A DNA stretch of 64,000 nt from Liopterus haemorrhoidalis (lineage: Eukaryota; Arthropoda; Insecta; Coleoptera; Dytiscidae), in NCBI GenBank assembly GCA_963971575.1, contig OZ020611.1, forward strand, positions 25,031,279-25,095,278, in the 5' to 3' direction. Below, in pieces: positions 34,671 through 45,298 of this stretch. A program made the position numbers and the translations under genes. Under the pieces are notes generated by a model. The model was given only the letters and a program-made list of their open reading frames with translations, had not been told where the DNA came from and made no database searches. The stretch's first letter is position 1; every line of letters begins with the position of its first letter.

Positions 34671-35548
34671 TCTCAAATTTTCAAATTTTAAATAAAAATA
34701 AACATTTAAAAATATAAATCAATTGCCATTGAATTTTTTATGACCTAGAAACTTCAAAAAAATCTAAATAACTTGAAAATGGCAACTAAAAAATTAGAAA
34801 CAATTTTCAAATAGCACGTATGGCCCAAAAAAGCACATTTTTCAATAAAAAAAAAGTCCTACTGTGAACCTCCACATATTTTGGAAATATAGTTGGGAAC
34901 ATATTATTACATATACTCACACAAAAAAAAATTAACAAAAACGCTACTGGCATTTTTGAGAAAATTTTAGTTTGGTCTTCCTATGACCTCTATATGAACA
35001 TCAACTTTAAGGCCTAGTATAACTAAAAAAATACATCTAGATATTCACAAAAAAACTTTAAATGAGAGATCAATCATGTCCGTCGAGTAGTTTAGGCCCT
35101 AGGCTTGGCGAAACAATTACACTACAAACCGACAGACATTTTGCCAAAAACATGTTTTTCGGGTTCCCAGGTATGTGAAACGTGGAGAAACATCAAAATC
35201 CGGGGGGGGGGGGTCAATATCTGACTCATCACTGTACTCTACTCTCTATACATACGAGGAAGTAAAAATTATTCTAATATTATATTAATAATTTCAATTG
35301 TTAAAATTTTAAATAAAAATAAACATTTAAAATATTAATCAATTGCCAGGGGGTTAATGGTCGGGGGTTATTGGTACGGGGGGTTAATGTCCCGGGGGTT
35401 ATTGACGGGGGGTTAATGTCCCGGGGGTTAGTGTCCCGGGGGTTATTGTTCAGGGGGTTAATGGCACGGGGGTTTATGACATGGGGGGTTAATGTCTCGG
35501 GGGTTATTGACCGGGGGTTAGTGTCCCGGGGGTTAGTGTCCTAGACTC

Positions 35549-36245
35549 CTATAAAACATCCAGCTAATCGTAAATAATAATCAGAGTAAAACAGCTTAAC
35601 GATACTACAAAACCATAGTCACTTTTGTGTGGATCCCAACACACATAGGCATAAAGGGGAATGAAAAAGTGGATAAATACCCAAAACAAGCAATACAAGA
35701 TAAAGAACGCAAAATATCAATACTACCCGAAGACCAAAAGAACATAATCAAAGCAAGAATCAAAGAAGAGTGGAACAATGAATGGACCAACACAAATATT
35801 ACCAACGAATTAAGAGACGTAAAATAAACTATCCAAAATTTGACATCTACACACAGAAGGAAAGACCAGGTCACACTAACAAGACTCAGAATAGGGCATG
35901 CCCTATTAATCCATGAACATATCTTCAAAAAAATACAACAACCGACATGCGACACTTGTGACACACCACTCACCCTAGAGCACATCATACTACACTGCAC
36001 AAAATACTAAGAAAAACTAAAAAACAATATCCCAAGCACAATGAAACAAGCCCTCTAAAATTACACAAATACGACAAACGACAAACAAACTCAATTTTAT
36101 CACACGAGTAAATCTGTACAATAAAATATAAACATCTGAAATATATTTATAATCCATTTATGTAAAATAAAACAAATATTGTAAAAGTTAATGTCAACAC
36201 AGACGCTAATAGCCACAGTAGCTGAAGCGTCTGAAAAAATTTAAA
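35549..36245 (+). pseudogene. LINE RNase H and C-terminal fragment
   Basis: The plus frame reads IVTFVWIPTHIGIKGNEKVD (35615-35670), the final RNase H motif of I/R1/jockey-type LINEs. After a TAA at 35825 it continues HRRKDQVTLTRLRIGHALLI and QPTCDTCDTPLTLEHIIL, a CxxC...H zinc-knuckle tail. The 3' UTR contains GCTAATAGCCACAGTAGCTG. Several stops. The Mutator-like element sits at its upstream border and may have inserted into it. Confidence 0.75.
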
Positions 36246-36454
36246 TAAAATGTTTACTTGGTGGTAAATATTATATCAAAGATCTTTATTTTGCTTGTCA
36301 GGATTGTGAATATTTTTTTGTGGTTATGGAGTTGCAAAGTTAATAATGAGAATTTTACGACTTTTACAACTATAAAATTTTAGGCCTATATTATTTCACG
36401 TTGTACTTTCAAGTAGGTAGGATTTGCAAGTGAAATATTTTAAAATCAAATGGG
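36246..36454. other. no gene; short inverted motif
   Basis: AT-rich. GTACTTTCAAGTAGGTA (36405-36421) followed by TTTGCAAGTGAAATATTTT also occurs at 9866, upstream of family G there, so it may be the left part of family G. Confidence 0.35.
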
Positions 36455-36556
36455 GGGCAATTTGATCACTTGTAAATGAAAATACTTAACTTTAAGTCGT
36501 TATAGAGAAAACAATTTTTCGTAAACCGTAAAATATATAAAAGAAATGTTTAAGTA

Positions 36557-37778
36557 AAAAAATTGATGTGAAGTGTGAATTTTCACACATTTCAGGGTTT
36601 CGCAGGTATTAGTTAATAAGTGTATAATGATTATTTGGGATGCCAAAACAAATTTTATGTTAAAATATTTTTTTTTTTTTGTTAATTTTAATTCGAATGC
36701 CTAATACCATTATGTAGGTTTCTAAATATGTCCGGTATTGTTTTTATATAGCAAGGTTCAATAAGATTTTGAAAATTGCGATTATGGCTTCCATTGGTTG
36801 TTTTAGTCATAAGCTCCGCCCTTCTGATTTCGTGTATTTATAGGAATATAAATAGCAGTATAGCAGTAATATATTTAGTCACTAATATGATACAGACCTT
36901 ATAACACATGACATAACATATATTTTATATATTTTATTTTTTTACTTGTATCCATGGTATTTTATATAAGTTACTTGGTTGTAAGTCCAAGAGTATTCAA
37001 TTTCAACAATTTCCACTGGTTATTCAATTTACGCTTTTAAAAATTAAATGCAATATTTGTCCAAATATAACTAGAATTTTGAAAAAATAATTTAAACAAA
37101 ATAAAAATTTCAAAAAAAAAACAGAAAAAAAATTAAATTGCCTCGTGGCCGGATTAAAGTCGAGTTTGCAAATTTAACGCCAGAATTCTAAGCATTACAC
37201 CATCCAAGCGCTCTGTTTACTGTAATACATAATATCATTAAATATTTTACATGGTCAAGCAAAAAACACAAAAAATGCGTTATTTTACGAAAACATAATC
37301 TGATTATGTTTTCATAATCATAAAATTCCTGATGTACTATTCCGGTTCACACAAATGAACATTACTTAGAATTTTTTCAGATTTTTAGTTTAAGCCATCT
37401 AGGGTACAGGGTGTGGGACAAAAATTTTTTTGCACAATTTTGGCAAAAATCGCTTCAAAATAATTTATTTTGCAAAAATACCTTTTTGTCCGTTAATCTA
37501 CGTACTAAGGGCGTTCATTTGATACCCTACTCAGAATTTTCAAAAAATATTTTTTTTTCGGTGAGCACATATTTGTTTATATTTTTAGGGGGATATGCTT
37601 TTTAGATGTTTTGGTATTTTTCCTATATGTGGGTCAACGAGTTATATAAGCATGCTAAATTTCAACTCTCTAGGTTTAGCCGTTTGGCTACAATACAGAC
37701 AGACAGACAGACATACAGGCAGACGACAAAATGACGGTATAAGGGATTTTTGGTCATACCTACAAAACCCTAAAAATC
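36557..37778 (+). mobile_element. family E repeat, copy d
   Basis: Longest copy, plus strand, from TTGATGTGAAGTGTGAATTT to ATACCTACAAAACCCTAAAA. It has an extra AT-rich segment (36840-37010) absent from the others, a minus-strand tRNA-like cassette (37138-37215), and a short CAGA tract (37696-37721). Inserted in a family G repeat. Confidence 0.7.
37138..37215 (-). repeat. tRNA-like cassette inside family E copy d
   Basis: On the minus strand, TTGGATGGTGTAATGCTTAG gives an A-box-like start. The B-box side is degenerate (ACTCGACTTTAATCC). Same slot as in copies b and c, with different sequence. Confidence 0.4.
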
Positions 37779-37957
37779 AAAGTTGGACTTAATATCCTAT
37801 ACTTCTGGTTTGTTTCGAAAAGGTTCAATACTACCATTCGGTCCTTTGAGTAAATTTTGGTTACCTAAATTTTTTTCCTAATTGCTCACACATTTTCGCG
37901 TTTTCTAAAGAAATCCTGTTCCTTCTATTTTGATATACCCTGTAGGTATACAATAGT

Positions 37958-38399
37958 GGCACACAAATTGGCGCTTACCAAATAATTTCATAAATTTTTA
38001 AATAATATCTATTATTAAATGTTCCATTTAATTAGCTCAAACAAGAAGAAAAAAAAAAATTAAAAATGTGCGTTTTTAATTTTTCGATGAATTTATAAAA
38101 TTGTACAAATAATTAATATACAATCTTCCATCTATATAAGTTCCACAAGAAAAGGTTTTATGTGATTATTTGGAAAATTAAAGTTGTGATTTTTAAAAAA
38201 GATAAATAAATAATATTTAAAAAAAGGAATAAACAAAATAACTAATATGTATATTAAATAACTTATTTTTGTTAATAAGCGCTTATCCAAATTTGATTTT
38301 ATCCTTGCTTTGTCCATTTAAACCATTATTTGTCTACTAAGTTCATTCAAAACGTGATTTGTGCTAATTAAAATATTGAATTTTTTGTATTTTTACTTA
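37958..38399. other. no gene recognised
   Basis: AT-rich sequence with no supported feature. Confidence 0.45.
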
Positions 38400-38935
38400 C
38401 TTACTAAATCGTTGAGCCCATTTACCATCACTGGTGTCGGGCTTTGTATGTAGAGTTTGATTGCTACTTGTACTTGTTCTTTACTTTCGTGGGAGAACAG
38501 CGCCACAGCTTTTCCCATTCACTCCTATTCTTCTTCCTACTTTTGGCTCCATTCCAGGTGATGCCTCTTCTCTCTATTGAACTTTTGATTTCGTCACTCC
38601 ACTCCTTTCTTGGTCTTCCTCGGCGTCTTCCTTTAATTACTTTGGCCTCGTAAACCTTCTTCGTGTCTCTACTATCTTCCATCCTTTGGATATGACCGTA
38701 CCACCTAAGTTGCCCTTCTTCTGTTACTTCTTCTACTGGTTTAGTTCTCAGTTCTTCTCTATATTCTATGTTCCTTATTCGGTCCAATTTTGTCTTTCCC
38801 TTGATATTTCGTAGGAACCTCATTTCGCTATATCTTATTCTGCTTTTTAGCTTCTCCGTTGTTGTCCAAGCCTCTGACCCATATGTCAGCACTGATATGA
38901 CCACTTTATTTTCGTATTTTTGCCAATTAAAATTT
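38400..38935 (-). mobile_element. RTE-type LINE, 5'-truncated
   Basis: Minus-strand 3' end of a LINE. After the ORF the tail reads GATGGTAAATGGGCTCAACG then ATTTAGTAAGTAAG, a TAAG-type simple tail common in RTE elements. The 5' side is cut inside the reverse transcriptase. Confidence 0.75.
38464..38904 (-). pseudogene. C-terminus of a LINE reverse transcriptase (truncated)
   Basis: 147 codons open to a stop: VLTYGSEAWTTTEKLKSRIR, LRNIKGKTKLDRIRN, GQLRWYGHIQRMEDS, then RRRGRPRKEWSDEI and ITWNGAKSRKKNRSEW. This is the conserved region after the polymerase domain in RTE-like and similar LINEs. The catalytic part is missing, so it is a fragment. The lack of stops suggests recent arrival. Confidence 0.85.
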
Positions 38936-38959
38936 TAATGGCCTGTTTGAATTCAATGT

Positions 38960-39318
38960 TTGGAACCTTAAAAATAAGTGGTTCGAAAAATTAGGTTCCC
39001 AACTTATTGTAACCAAGAATATATAGTTTTTTTTTTTATTACCTTAAATTTGCATTACTGTGACAAATTAGGTTTTGAAGGTTTCCTCCTCATATATCAA
39101 AGCATGTTAAAAAATCTCTCAAAAATAACATAGGTTTTTCGTACTCGCCGGAATTAAATCTAATTGAAATTATTTGGAAATTCTTAAAATTGAAGTTTTG
39201 AAAGACAAAAATTCTAATAAGAAGCAATTGTGGATTTTTCTGAAGGAAATATATCAATCTATCCCAGTCAAAAAGGTAAAAATTAATCGAGTCTTACCAG
39301 TTTTATTTTTGTTCAACC
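38960..39318 (+). pseudogene. Tc1-like transposase C-terminal remnant
   Basis: Near 39140-39190 the plus strand reads YSPELNLIEIIWKFLK, the block with the catalytic glutamate of Tc1 proteins (SPDLNPIENLW in relatives), followed by a decayed tail. Upstream sequence is not recognisable. Confidence 0.55.
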
Positions 39319-39321
39319 ATA

Positions 39322-39708
39322 GTCTATCTCAGAAAGAGCGATAGTAATAAAATTTATTATTTGTAAAAAGTTATTGTTTTTTCACACAGAAGCGGCACAC
39401 AAAATATGAATAGTTCGAAACGAAATATTGTTAAGAAACAACCGAGTGTGCCGCACATCTTATATGGGAATACGAACTAGGGTTAAACACAATAGATCAT
39501 AAAATTTTACCCTAAAATTTTGAAGAAAAATATGGTCACAGGAGTGCGTTTAATGATATGATAAATATGGTCAGAGGCGTGCGTTTAATAAAATGATAAA
39601 TAGTTATATAAAAATACACAAAACCAATTTAAACGTGTTTAAAATGTGCACGCCACTGGTAACTGCCTGACAAAAAGATTTATTACTATCGCTCTTTCTG
39701 AGATAGAC
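39322..39708. mobile_element. 387-bp mariner-type MITE
   Basis: Near-perfect inverted ends GTCTATCTCAGAAAGAGCGA and TATCGCTCTTTCTGAGATAG, flanked by TA (39320-39321, 39709-39710). The interior holds a repeated GTGCGTTTAAT-AT-ATGATAAAT motif. Non-coding. Confidence 0.8.
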
Positions 39709-39710
39709 TA

Positions 39711-40774
39711 TAGTTCATCTCTCCACCAGCTATTTCTCTATATAAAATATTTGATTTGTATTTATTTTTTCTACCATCACTCTATTTATTTATGTTTTAT
39801 ATTGAACTTTTATTAAATACTTGCGGAAATCAAACTATTGCTGATATTTTTTATATTTAGATTTTACTAATAACAAACCGACTAGCGCTTTTAAAACCAT
39901 TGCCTTCAGAGTAGAAGTCTCTTATTTTGCTCACACATTTCAAATATATTTAAGGAAAATTTAACTCGTATATCATTCCAATTTTTCATAAGAAGTAATT
40001 TTCTAATCCAGATATTGCGAAAATGTTTTCACGTAATATTCTATCCACGTTGCAATAATTTACATACAAAGTAGATAGAGGGAACGCGCCAATAAAATAT
40101 TATATATAATATTAGAACGATTTTCTAAACATATTACATTCCAGAAGGAACTATCCACTCAAAAAAACATCAGAAAATCATCAAGACAAGAAAAACTGAA
40201 AAACGTTGCAGACATATTTCACAAACAGTGCTGCTGCCAACATCAACGGCAAAAGCACGAACTTATCTCATTACTTAATGATCAGATCTGATATTTATCA
40301 GTGCGTTTAAAATATATACCATTGATATTAGTAATATACAAATGTTCATTTTAATTTGGCCGCTATTGCCTTATCGAGAACTGTAAGAACTACAACGTTA
40401 GTTAAAATTGTAGTCTAACAATTGCCATTTTATACAAGAATATCAATAAATGAAGTAAGTTTCTTTCAACTAGGGGGTTATTAAATTAGTGTTAAATTAG
40501 GTTTCTTTAAATTTTGCTTATGGGACAGAGTATTTTATTCAAAATTCGATATATTACAAAACGCAAAGTAATTAAGAAAAATCCAATAGGAGTAATATTT
40601 ATTTAACTCTCTTTGTAACAAGGGTGCTATAAATGGTAACCATTGAACATTCTTATTTAGCTTCATTACTTGTTTATTATTGTCATTTTTAATTTGTCAA
40701 CATTATTTAAATTTATGATATATATATAACTGTCTTAAACTGGTAAAATTATGAAAATATGCTACCACTCAGAT
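39711..40774. other. no gene recognised
   Basis: AT-rich; no domain-bearing frame or paired ends. Confidence 0.45.
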
Positions 40775-40860
40775 TTTGAGTACAGCAACAAAGTCGATCT
40801 TCTTGCCAAAGAAGCAGCTATGAATGGATCCCTCTGAATTATCCCTTTAAACAGAGACGA
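40775..40860 (+). pseudogene. small RNase H tail fragment of a LINE
   Basis: Plus frame EYSNKVDLLAKEAAMNGSL, a stop, then IIPLNRDEI. This resembles the GNEKADLLAKEA end of LINE RNase H domains. The following 250 bp (from TGTAACAGAGTACGCC) look LTR- or UTR-like but have no partner here. Confidence 0.45.
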
Positions 40861-41259
40861 AATTATATGAATCTTGTAACAGAGTACGCCTTTGACGCGA
40901 TAGAGACTTGAGCTGAGAGTGCAGTGCGCGGAGAAAGTGTGTACGAGACTGATGCTAACGTACTGTACGGTGAAACATTGTGATTGTATATATATATACG
41001 TTTTCTTTGTATAAGTCCATAATCTTGTTTAGTTGTCTGCTTAACAACCAGATTACTGATTAATAAAGTGATTTTACCAACACTGTTCCTCTTGGATTAC
41101 CTAAGAAGCCATTGAGATTAAAAGTGTCAAAATCTTCAAATCTTTTATAAATAACCAAAGACAATAAGAATACGTAGATTCTCTGCAGTTGAAGGGATCA
41201 TACAATGTTCAAATCAAACCCTTCTTATCTAGAAAACTTTGATTTCCTTCACATCAAAG

Positions 41260-41640
41260 CAGGTCTTTTATATGCACTTTTATCTGGATTAGGTTTAATC
41301 ACATTTTCTAACGATATCATCTACATAGAATGAATATGGTAACTTCTCATTTCTGTCCGTGTGACTAGTCACTTATTATTATTTGCACAATTCATTTTAC
41401 CATATTCATACAAAATTTAGTTAACCAAGAAATTTCCTTGCTTACTAATTTTCAGACGCTTGCTAATACTAACATTCTAGATATTTATTAAATTATTTAT
41501 AACTATCTATATTAAAACCGAAAAAATTTGTTTATAATATATATTTTTTTTTAACTCTAAATCTCCGCCTTTATTACTTGGCTAATAGCGAAAGCTGCTA
41601 AAGCCATCAAACAAATGGAAAACCATTTTTTGTTTTTTTT
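41260..41640 (+). pseudogene. LINE C-terminal fragment and 3' UTR
   Basis: Plus frame FIWIRFNHIF, a stop, RYHLHRMNMVTSHFCPCD and later NQEISLLTNFQTLANTNILD. Sister of the minus-strand copy at 12040-12330. The 3' UTR TTGGCTAATAGCGAAAGCTG then CTAAAGCC is typical of jockey/I-type tails. Confidence 0.7.
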
Positions 41641-41818
41641 TTTTTTGTTGATTACTGTTGCGACCAAGTTATGAGTAATTTATTTATTTTCTTGTCAAAA
41701 TACTAATTTAACACATTATACAATTCAAAAATTTATATATTTGAGTCTTGAAAATTTAAAGGAAAATAATTGAAAAACCAAAATACACGGTTTGTAAAAA
41801 CCTCAATTCAAGCATCGC

Positions 41819-43129
41819 TTTTACAGAGCAAAAATAAGATCTATAATCGATTATGCCTGCATTATTTATGGCTCTACTAAGAAATATTTACTAAAGTCTC
41901 TTGATATTGTTCAAAACAAAGCACTCAGAACATGCATAAAAGCCCTAATATCAACACCAACTCACTGCCTTAAAGTTGAGTGTGCCGAACCTCCATTACA
42001 CTTCAGAAGAATAAAATTAGCAATTAAATTCCTGACCGTCAGGAAAACAATAAAAAATCACCTTCTTCACCCCAAATTGGACACACTATCACTTAAGTGC
42101 CAAAACAACAAATTTTGGCATAAAAGAGATCTTCCCTCCCTTGTCAACAGTCTCACTAAATTCACACAAACAAATTTCAAATTTCACAAAAACGACATAC
42201 CTAGCTGCTTTACATACCCGTTTCACTATTCACTTTATAACAAACAGATAATTCCTGATTTTTATCAAACCAATGAAAATGAAGAAAATAATAATGTAGT
42301 CATCAAAAAAATTAAAACAAAGTTTCCAAATGCAGACATGATATTTACAGACGCCTCCAAAACTAGAGACGGGATAGGCTTAGCCGTATATGACGCAACA
42401 AAAAACATACATGAAATGTACAAAGTTCCCGAAAATATCTCAGTATTCCACGCTGAAATGATTGCGGTTTTAAAAGCTACCGAATATATCCGAAACCTAA
42501 ATACTTCGAACAAAAATTTCATAATCGCTTCTGATAGCAAGAGTACTCTAACTATCCTCAACAATCCTGGAATGCGTAATCACCCTAATATAATATATGA
42601 CATTATACACAATATCACAAACCTGAAAAATGAACAAAACATAAAAACCCACGTCATCTGGATTAAAGCACATTGCGGCATTGTAAATAATGAAATAGCT
42701 GACAATCTAGCCAAAAGAGCGATAATAGAGGGCTCAACAATTTTTCCAACAAACACCATTGAGGAATACATGAAAAGAAGCAATGAACTTATTAAACAAG
42801 AGTGGCAATTGGAATACGAAAAAATCAGCATTAATAAAGGCATAGCATACTATAAAATCTCACAAAAAATTCAAACTAAACCATGGTTTTATATGCACAA
42901 TTTACCACGAAGCTCCATAATTAAAATCTGCAGACTTAGGCTCTCCCACACCAGCTGCCCAGCCCACCTCAAGAAATTTAACATTGTGGATAACGACAAA
43001 TGCAGTTATTGCGACCAAGTCGGCGACCCGAACCACCTAATGTTCGCATGTATAAATTTCAAAAAGGAACAAGACAAATTAATGGCCACATTACTCAGAG
43101 AAAAAATCGAACTCCCCACCTATATATAA
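41819..43129 (+). CDS. LINE polyprotein 3' part: RT thumb, RNase H, zinc knuckle
   Basis: An uninterrupted frame of about 436 codons with no start codon, because the copy is 5'-truncated. Residues 1-90 are the end of the reverse transcriptase (FYRAKIRSIIDYACIIYGST; VQNKALRTCIKALISTPTH). RNase H follows: MIFTDASKTRDGIGLAVYD (first Asp), FHAEMIAVLKATEYI (Glu), IIASDSKSTLTIL (Asp), and VIWIKAHCGIVNNEIADNLA (His and Asp), so all catalytic positions are present. Near the C-terminus CSYCDQVGDPNHLMFAC is a C-x2-C-x7-H-x4-C knuckle. RNase H would remove the RNA strand of the cDNA hybrid during retrotransposition. Stop at 43127-43129, then a 3' UTR of about 310 bp. The open frame indicates a young copy, though it cannot be autonomous. 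Confidence 0.88.
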   Translation, partial: FYRAKIRSIIDYACIIYGSTKKYLLKSLDIVQNKALRTCIKALISTPTHCLKVECAEPPLHFRRIKLAIKFLTVRKTIKNHLLHPKLDTLSLKCQNNKFWHKRDLPSLVNSLTKFTQTNFKFHKNDIPSCFTYPFHYSLYNKQIIPDFYQTNENEENNNVVIKKIKTKFPNADMIFTDASKTRDGIGLAVYDATKNIHEMYKVPENISVFHAEMIAVLKATEYIRNLNTSNKNFIIASDSKSTLTILNNPGMRNHPNIIYDIIHNITNLKNEQNIKTHVIWIKAHCGIVNNEIADNLAKRAIIEGSTIFPTNTIEEYMKRSNELIKQEWQLEYEKISINKGIAYYKISQKIQTKPWFYMHNLPRSSIIKICRLRLSHTSCPAHLKKFNIVDNDKCSYCDQVGDPNHLMFACINFKKEQDKLMATLLREKIELPTYI

Positions 43130-43453
43130 TAACTCAGCAACTATATTATCTAAAGACAACAAAAATATTTACAACGCACTCTCAGAATATCTCACAAGCA
43201 CCGACATACAACTTTAAAAACATAAATATCACATTCATTACTAACTCCCCCCTCTATTGTCACCCCAACATGGCTACCTCCTGAACCTTAGTCCTGCCGT
43301 GACGGCCTCTCGGCAATATCCTTCTCCCGTACTATTCCTCTATCCCACTCCCCCTCATCATTTACATACATCTACATTAAAAATAGTAATAGAAACTGGC
43401 TCACTGGATAAATCCGACAGAAGCCAATAATCATCTTTAATAAAAAAAAAAAA
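41820..43453 (+). mobile_element. 5'-truncated I-clade-like LINE with target duplication
   Basis: Ends in a 15-A tail at 43442-43455. The sequence AAGCATCGCT occurs at 41810-41819 and again right at the tail (43454-43463), a 10-bp target duplication. The insert therefore begins inside the reverse transcriptase C-terminus. This is the best preserved retrotransposon in the window. I-like clade is inferred from the RNase H domain plus zinc knuckle. Confidence 0.85.
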
Positions 43454-43554
43454 AAGCATCGCTCTTTCGCAACTTCATTGAAAAAATATTGTTTGACAAT
43501 GAAATTATTATATTGCGATACTATATTTCCACAGAAAAAGACGCCCATCTTCAT

Positions 43555-43640
43555 AAATGTCCATTACTTTATAACACTTCGGCCATCATCAGAAGAATAT
43601 TCTTCTAATGATGGCCTGACAAGCCGAAATATATATATTC
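43555..43640 (+). ncRNA. degenerate hammerhead-like palindrome
   Basis: TTCGGCCATCATCAGAAGAA is mirrored by TTCTTCTAATGATGGCC, followed by TGACAAGCCGAAATATAT. CTAATGA...GGC...GCC-GAAA resembles a hammerhead core with G5 changed to A. Probably the tail of a Penelope-like element. Confidence 0.35.
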
Positions 43641-44199
43641 AGTATTTAATAAATTAATTATGTGGAACTTTAACCAATTGTGCCTTGTGTTTTTTCTGTA
43701 TTATTCAAAATGTTCCATCAAGAGGTAATCCATTAATATTATGAAATTGATAGTGTTTGTTCTGCAAACATTTTAATATCAAAGCTGTTACAAAATATTT
43801 TGCCGGGGTTGTATCAATAAAATTTTAGCTTAGTTGTAATTTTTGAAATCCATATACCGTAATGTGTCGGACAATATTTTACATGTAGTGTAGCAGTTCA
43901 GGCTGATGTCTAAAACATAGCGTCAGGTGTTTGTGATTTGCTATAACATTCGTTTAAATTCATATCTTAGTATACAGCATAACTCATAAAAATGGCTCGG
44001 CATGCTTCAAAACATATGTTCAGTGGTAAACTATTGGCTTTCTGATGTTCCAGTCCAGTCCGCATAAATACTATCCAAGATAAATATTTATTGATATTTT
44101 TATTTATCTCTATTAGGTTGAGTATTAAAAAACTTCCGTTCTCAGGATCAAATTGTAATGTCTTATAAATGTTTCAACTTGCTATCTATAACACTAAAT
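43641..44199. other. no gene recognised
   Basis: AT-rich; no supported frame. Confidence 0.4.
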
Positions 44200-44853
44200 T
44201 GTTGTTTGGTTCTAAACTTGCTGTCTATAAAGCTGTAGGACAACCAACTCTACTATATCCGAAGGAACATGGACGTTGTACCGCCAACAGTATCGCACTT
44301 TGGATAGGTTTCATCAACGATGCCTAAGAACAATATTGAAGATAAAATGGCATGATCACGGCGAGAATATATCTGTTCTCAATAGGGCCAACTGCACCAG
44401 TATAAAGTGTTTCAAGTGGTTCAAGCAAAACCAACACGAATGGTTTGGACACAGAATACGTATGCCAGGAGAACGTCTTAGAGCTACTTTACTACGACTG
44501 GTGTTCGTAATGTACGAGCCCAGAAGAAAAGATAAACGTGTTACTACAGACACTTAAAATACGAACTGGAACTGCCATAATTGGGTAGAGTTGGCTAGAA
44601 ATCAAAATATATGACAGACAACTACACGCGATCCATCATCTTCGTATAAAGACCAAAATCAGCAAGCCTTGCTAGTATGCCCTATTTGTGATAGACAATT
44701 TTCTGTCAAAATATGCCTCCTTAGTAATCTTAGAGCTCATGAAAGTCGAAGGCATAACAGTCTATAAAATAAATATAATTATTTTGATCTATATACTATA
44801 AATAAATGTACTATAGTCGAAATCGACTATAAGATGGATTATTATTATTATTA
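44200..44853 (+). pseudogene. LINE C-terminus and 3' tail (RTE-like)
   Basis: The plus strand reads KLAVYKAVGQPTLLY (44215-44255), then a shift, RTLDRFHQRCLRTILKIKWH and WFGHRIRMPGERL. This is the post-polymerase region of an RTE-like LINE. After further shifts comes ICPICDRQFSVKICLLSNLR then AHESRRH, a C2H2 finger seen at the end of such proteins. Ends in an ATT simple repeat at about 44838-44853. No longer coding. Confidence 0.75.
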
Positions 44854-45298
44854 GTGATTCAATTAGGTAATCATACCTGTTTCATCACAGATGTGTTTAC
44901 CTTTTTGGAGTGACTAAATGCCACTCAGTTGTATCATAAAATTGACTGCTTACAAATCGCCATAAAATAACAAATCAGCTGTGGCCACCACAGGACCGAC
45001 CGCCCTCATAAAGTATTTGTATAAAATACATTCTAGCAGCAGAGTAAAAATAACTTGGCCTAATATTTTCTAACAGAGATATTATTTATCATGACCATGG
45101 AAACCTTACATACAAGTATAACAAAATTGAGACAAAAAAATTTCGAAAAATTTTTAAATTTTTTTCGTTTTATCAACAAATGTCTCAAATAAAAGTTGTT
45201 ATTTATTTCTTTTGAAGCAACTTTTGTTCAATAAATTTTTTGTAAATATTTTTCTGTTGTGAAATATTCGCATAAATCTTAAAATCGACACGAGTAAA

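Larger units (their letters stand above)
33847..35548. mobile_element. Mutator-like non-autonomous element with CCCCC-rich array ends
   Basis: 1702 bp with an exact 9-bp target duplication CTATAAAAC (33838-33846, 35549-35557). Ends GGTATCAGGACACTTACCCC and the inverse of GAGTCTAGGACACTAACCCC lead into arrays of about 14-17-bp units such as CCCCCGGGACATTAA (33850-34035) and their inverses (35340-35545). Interior: a single unit-B-like segment (34145-34440), the 89-bp TTAGG array (34425-34670), and a G run (35205-35214). No transposase. A 9-bp duplication and long inverted ends indicate the Mutator superfamily by inference. Confidence 0.85.
36455..37957 (+). repeat. family G repeat, copy 2, interrupted by family E
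   Basis: The left part (36455-36556: CACTTGTAAATGAAAATACT, GTCGTTATAGAG) and right part (37783-37957: TTCAATACTACCATTCG, CCTAATTGCTCACACATTTT, GATATACCCTGTA) match family G at 10679-11085. They are separated by family E copy d. Confidence 0.55.

Noticed and set aside
42265..42843. Minus-strand frames of 87-99 codons
   Set aside because: Antisense shadows of the LINE RNase H frame. The 35605-36000 minus frame is likewise antisense to a LINE fragment.
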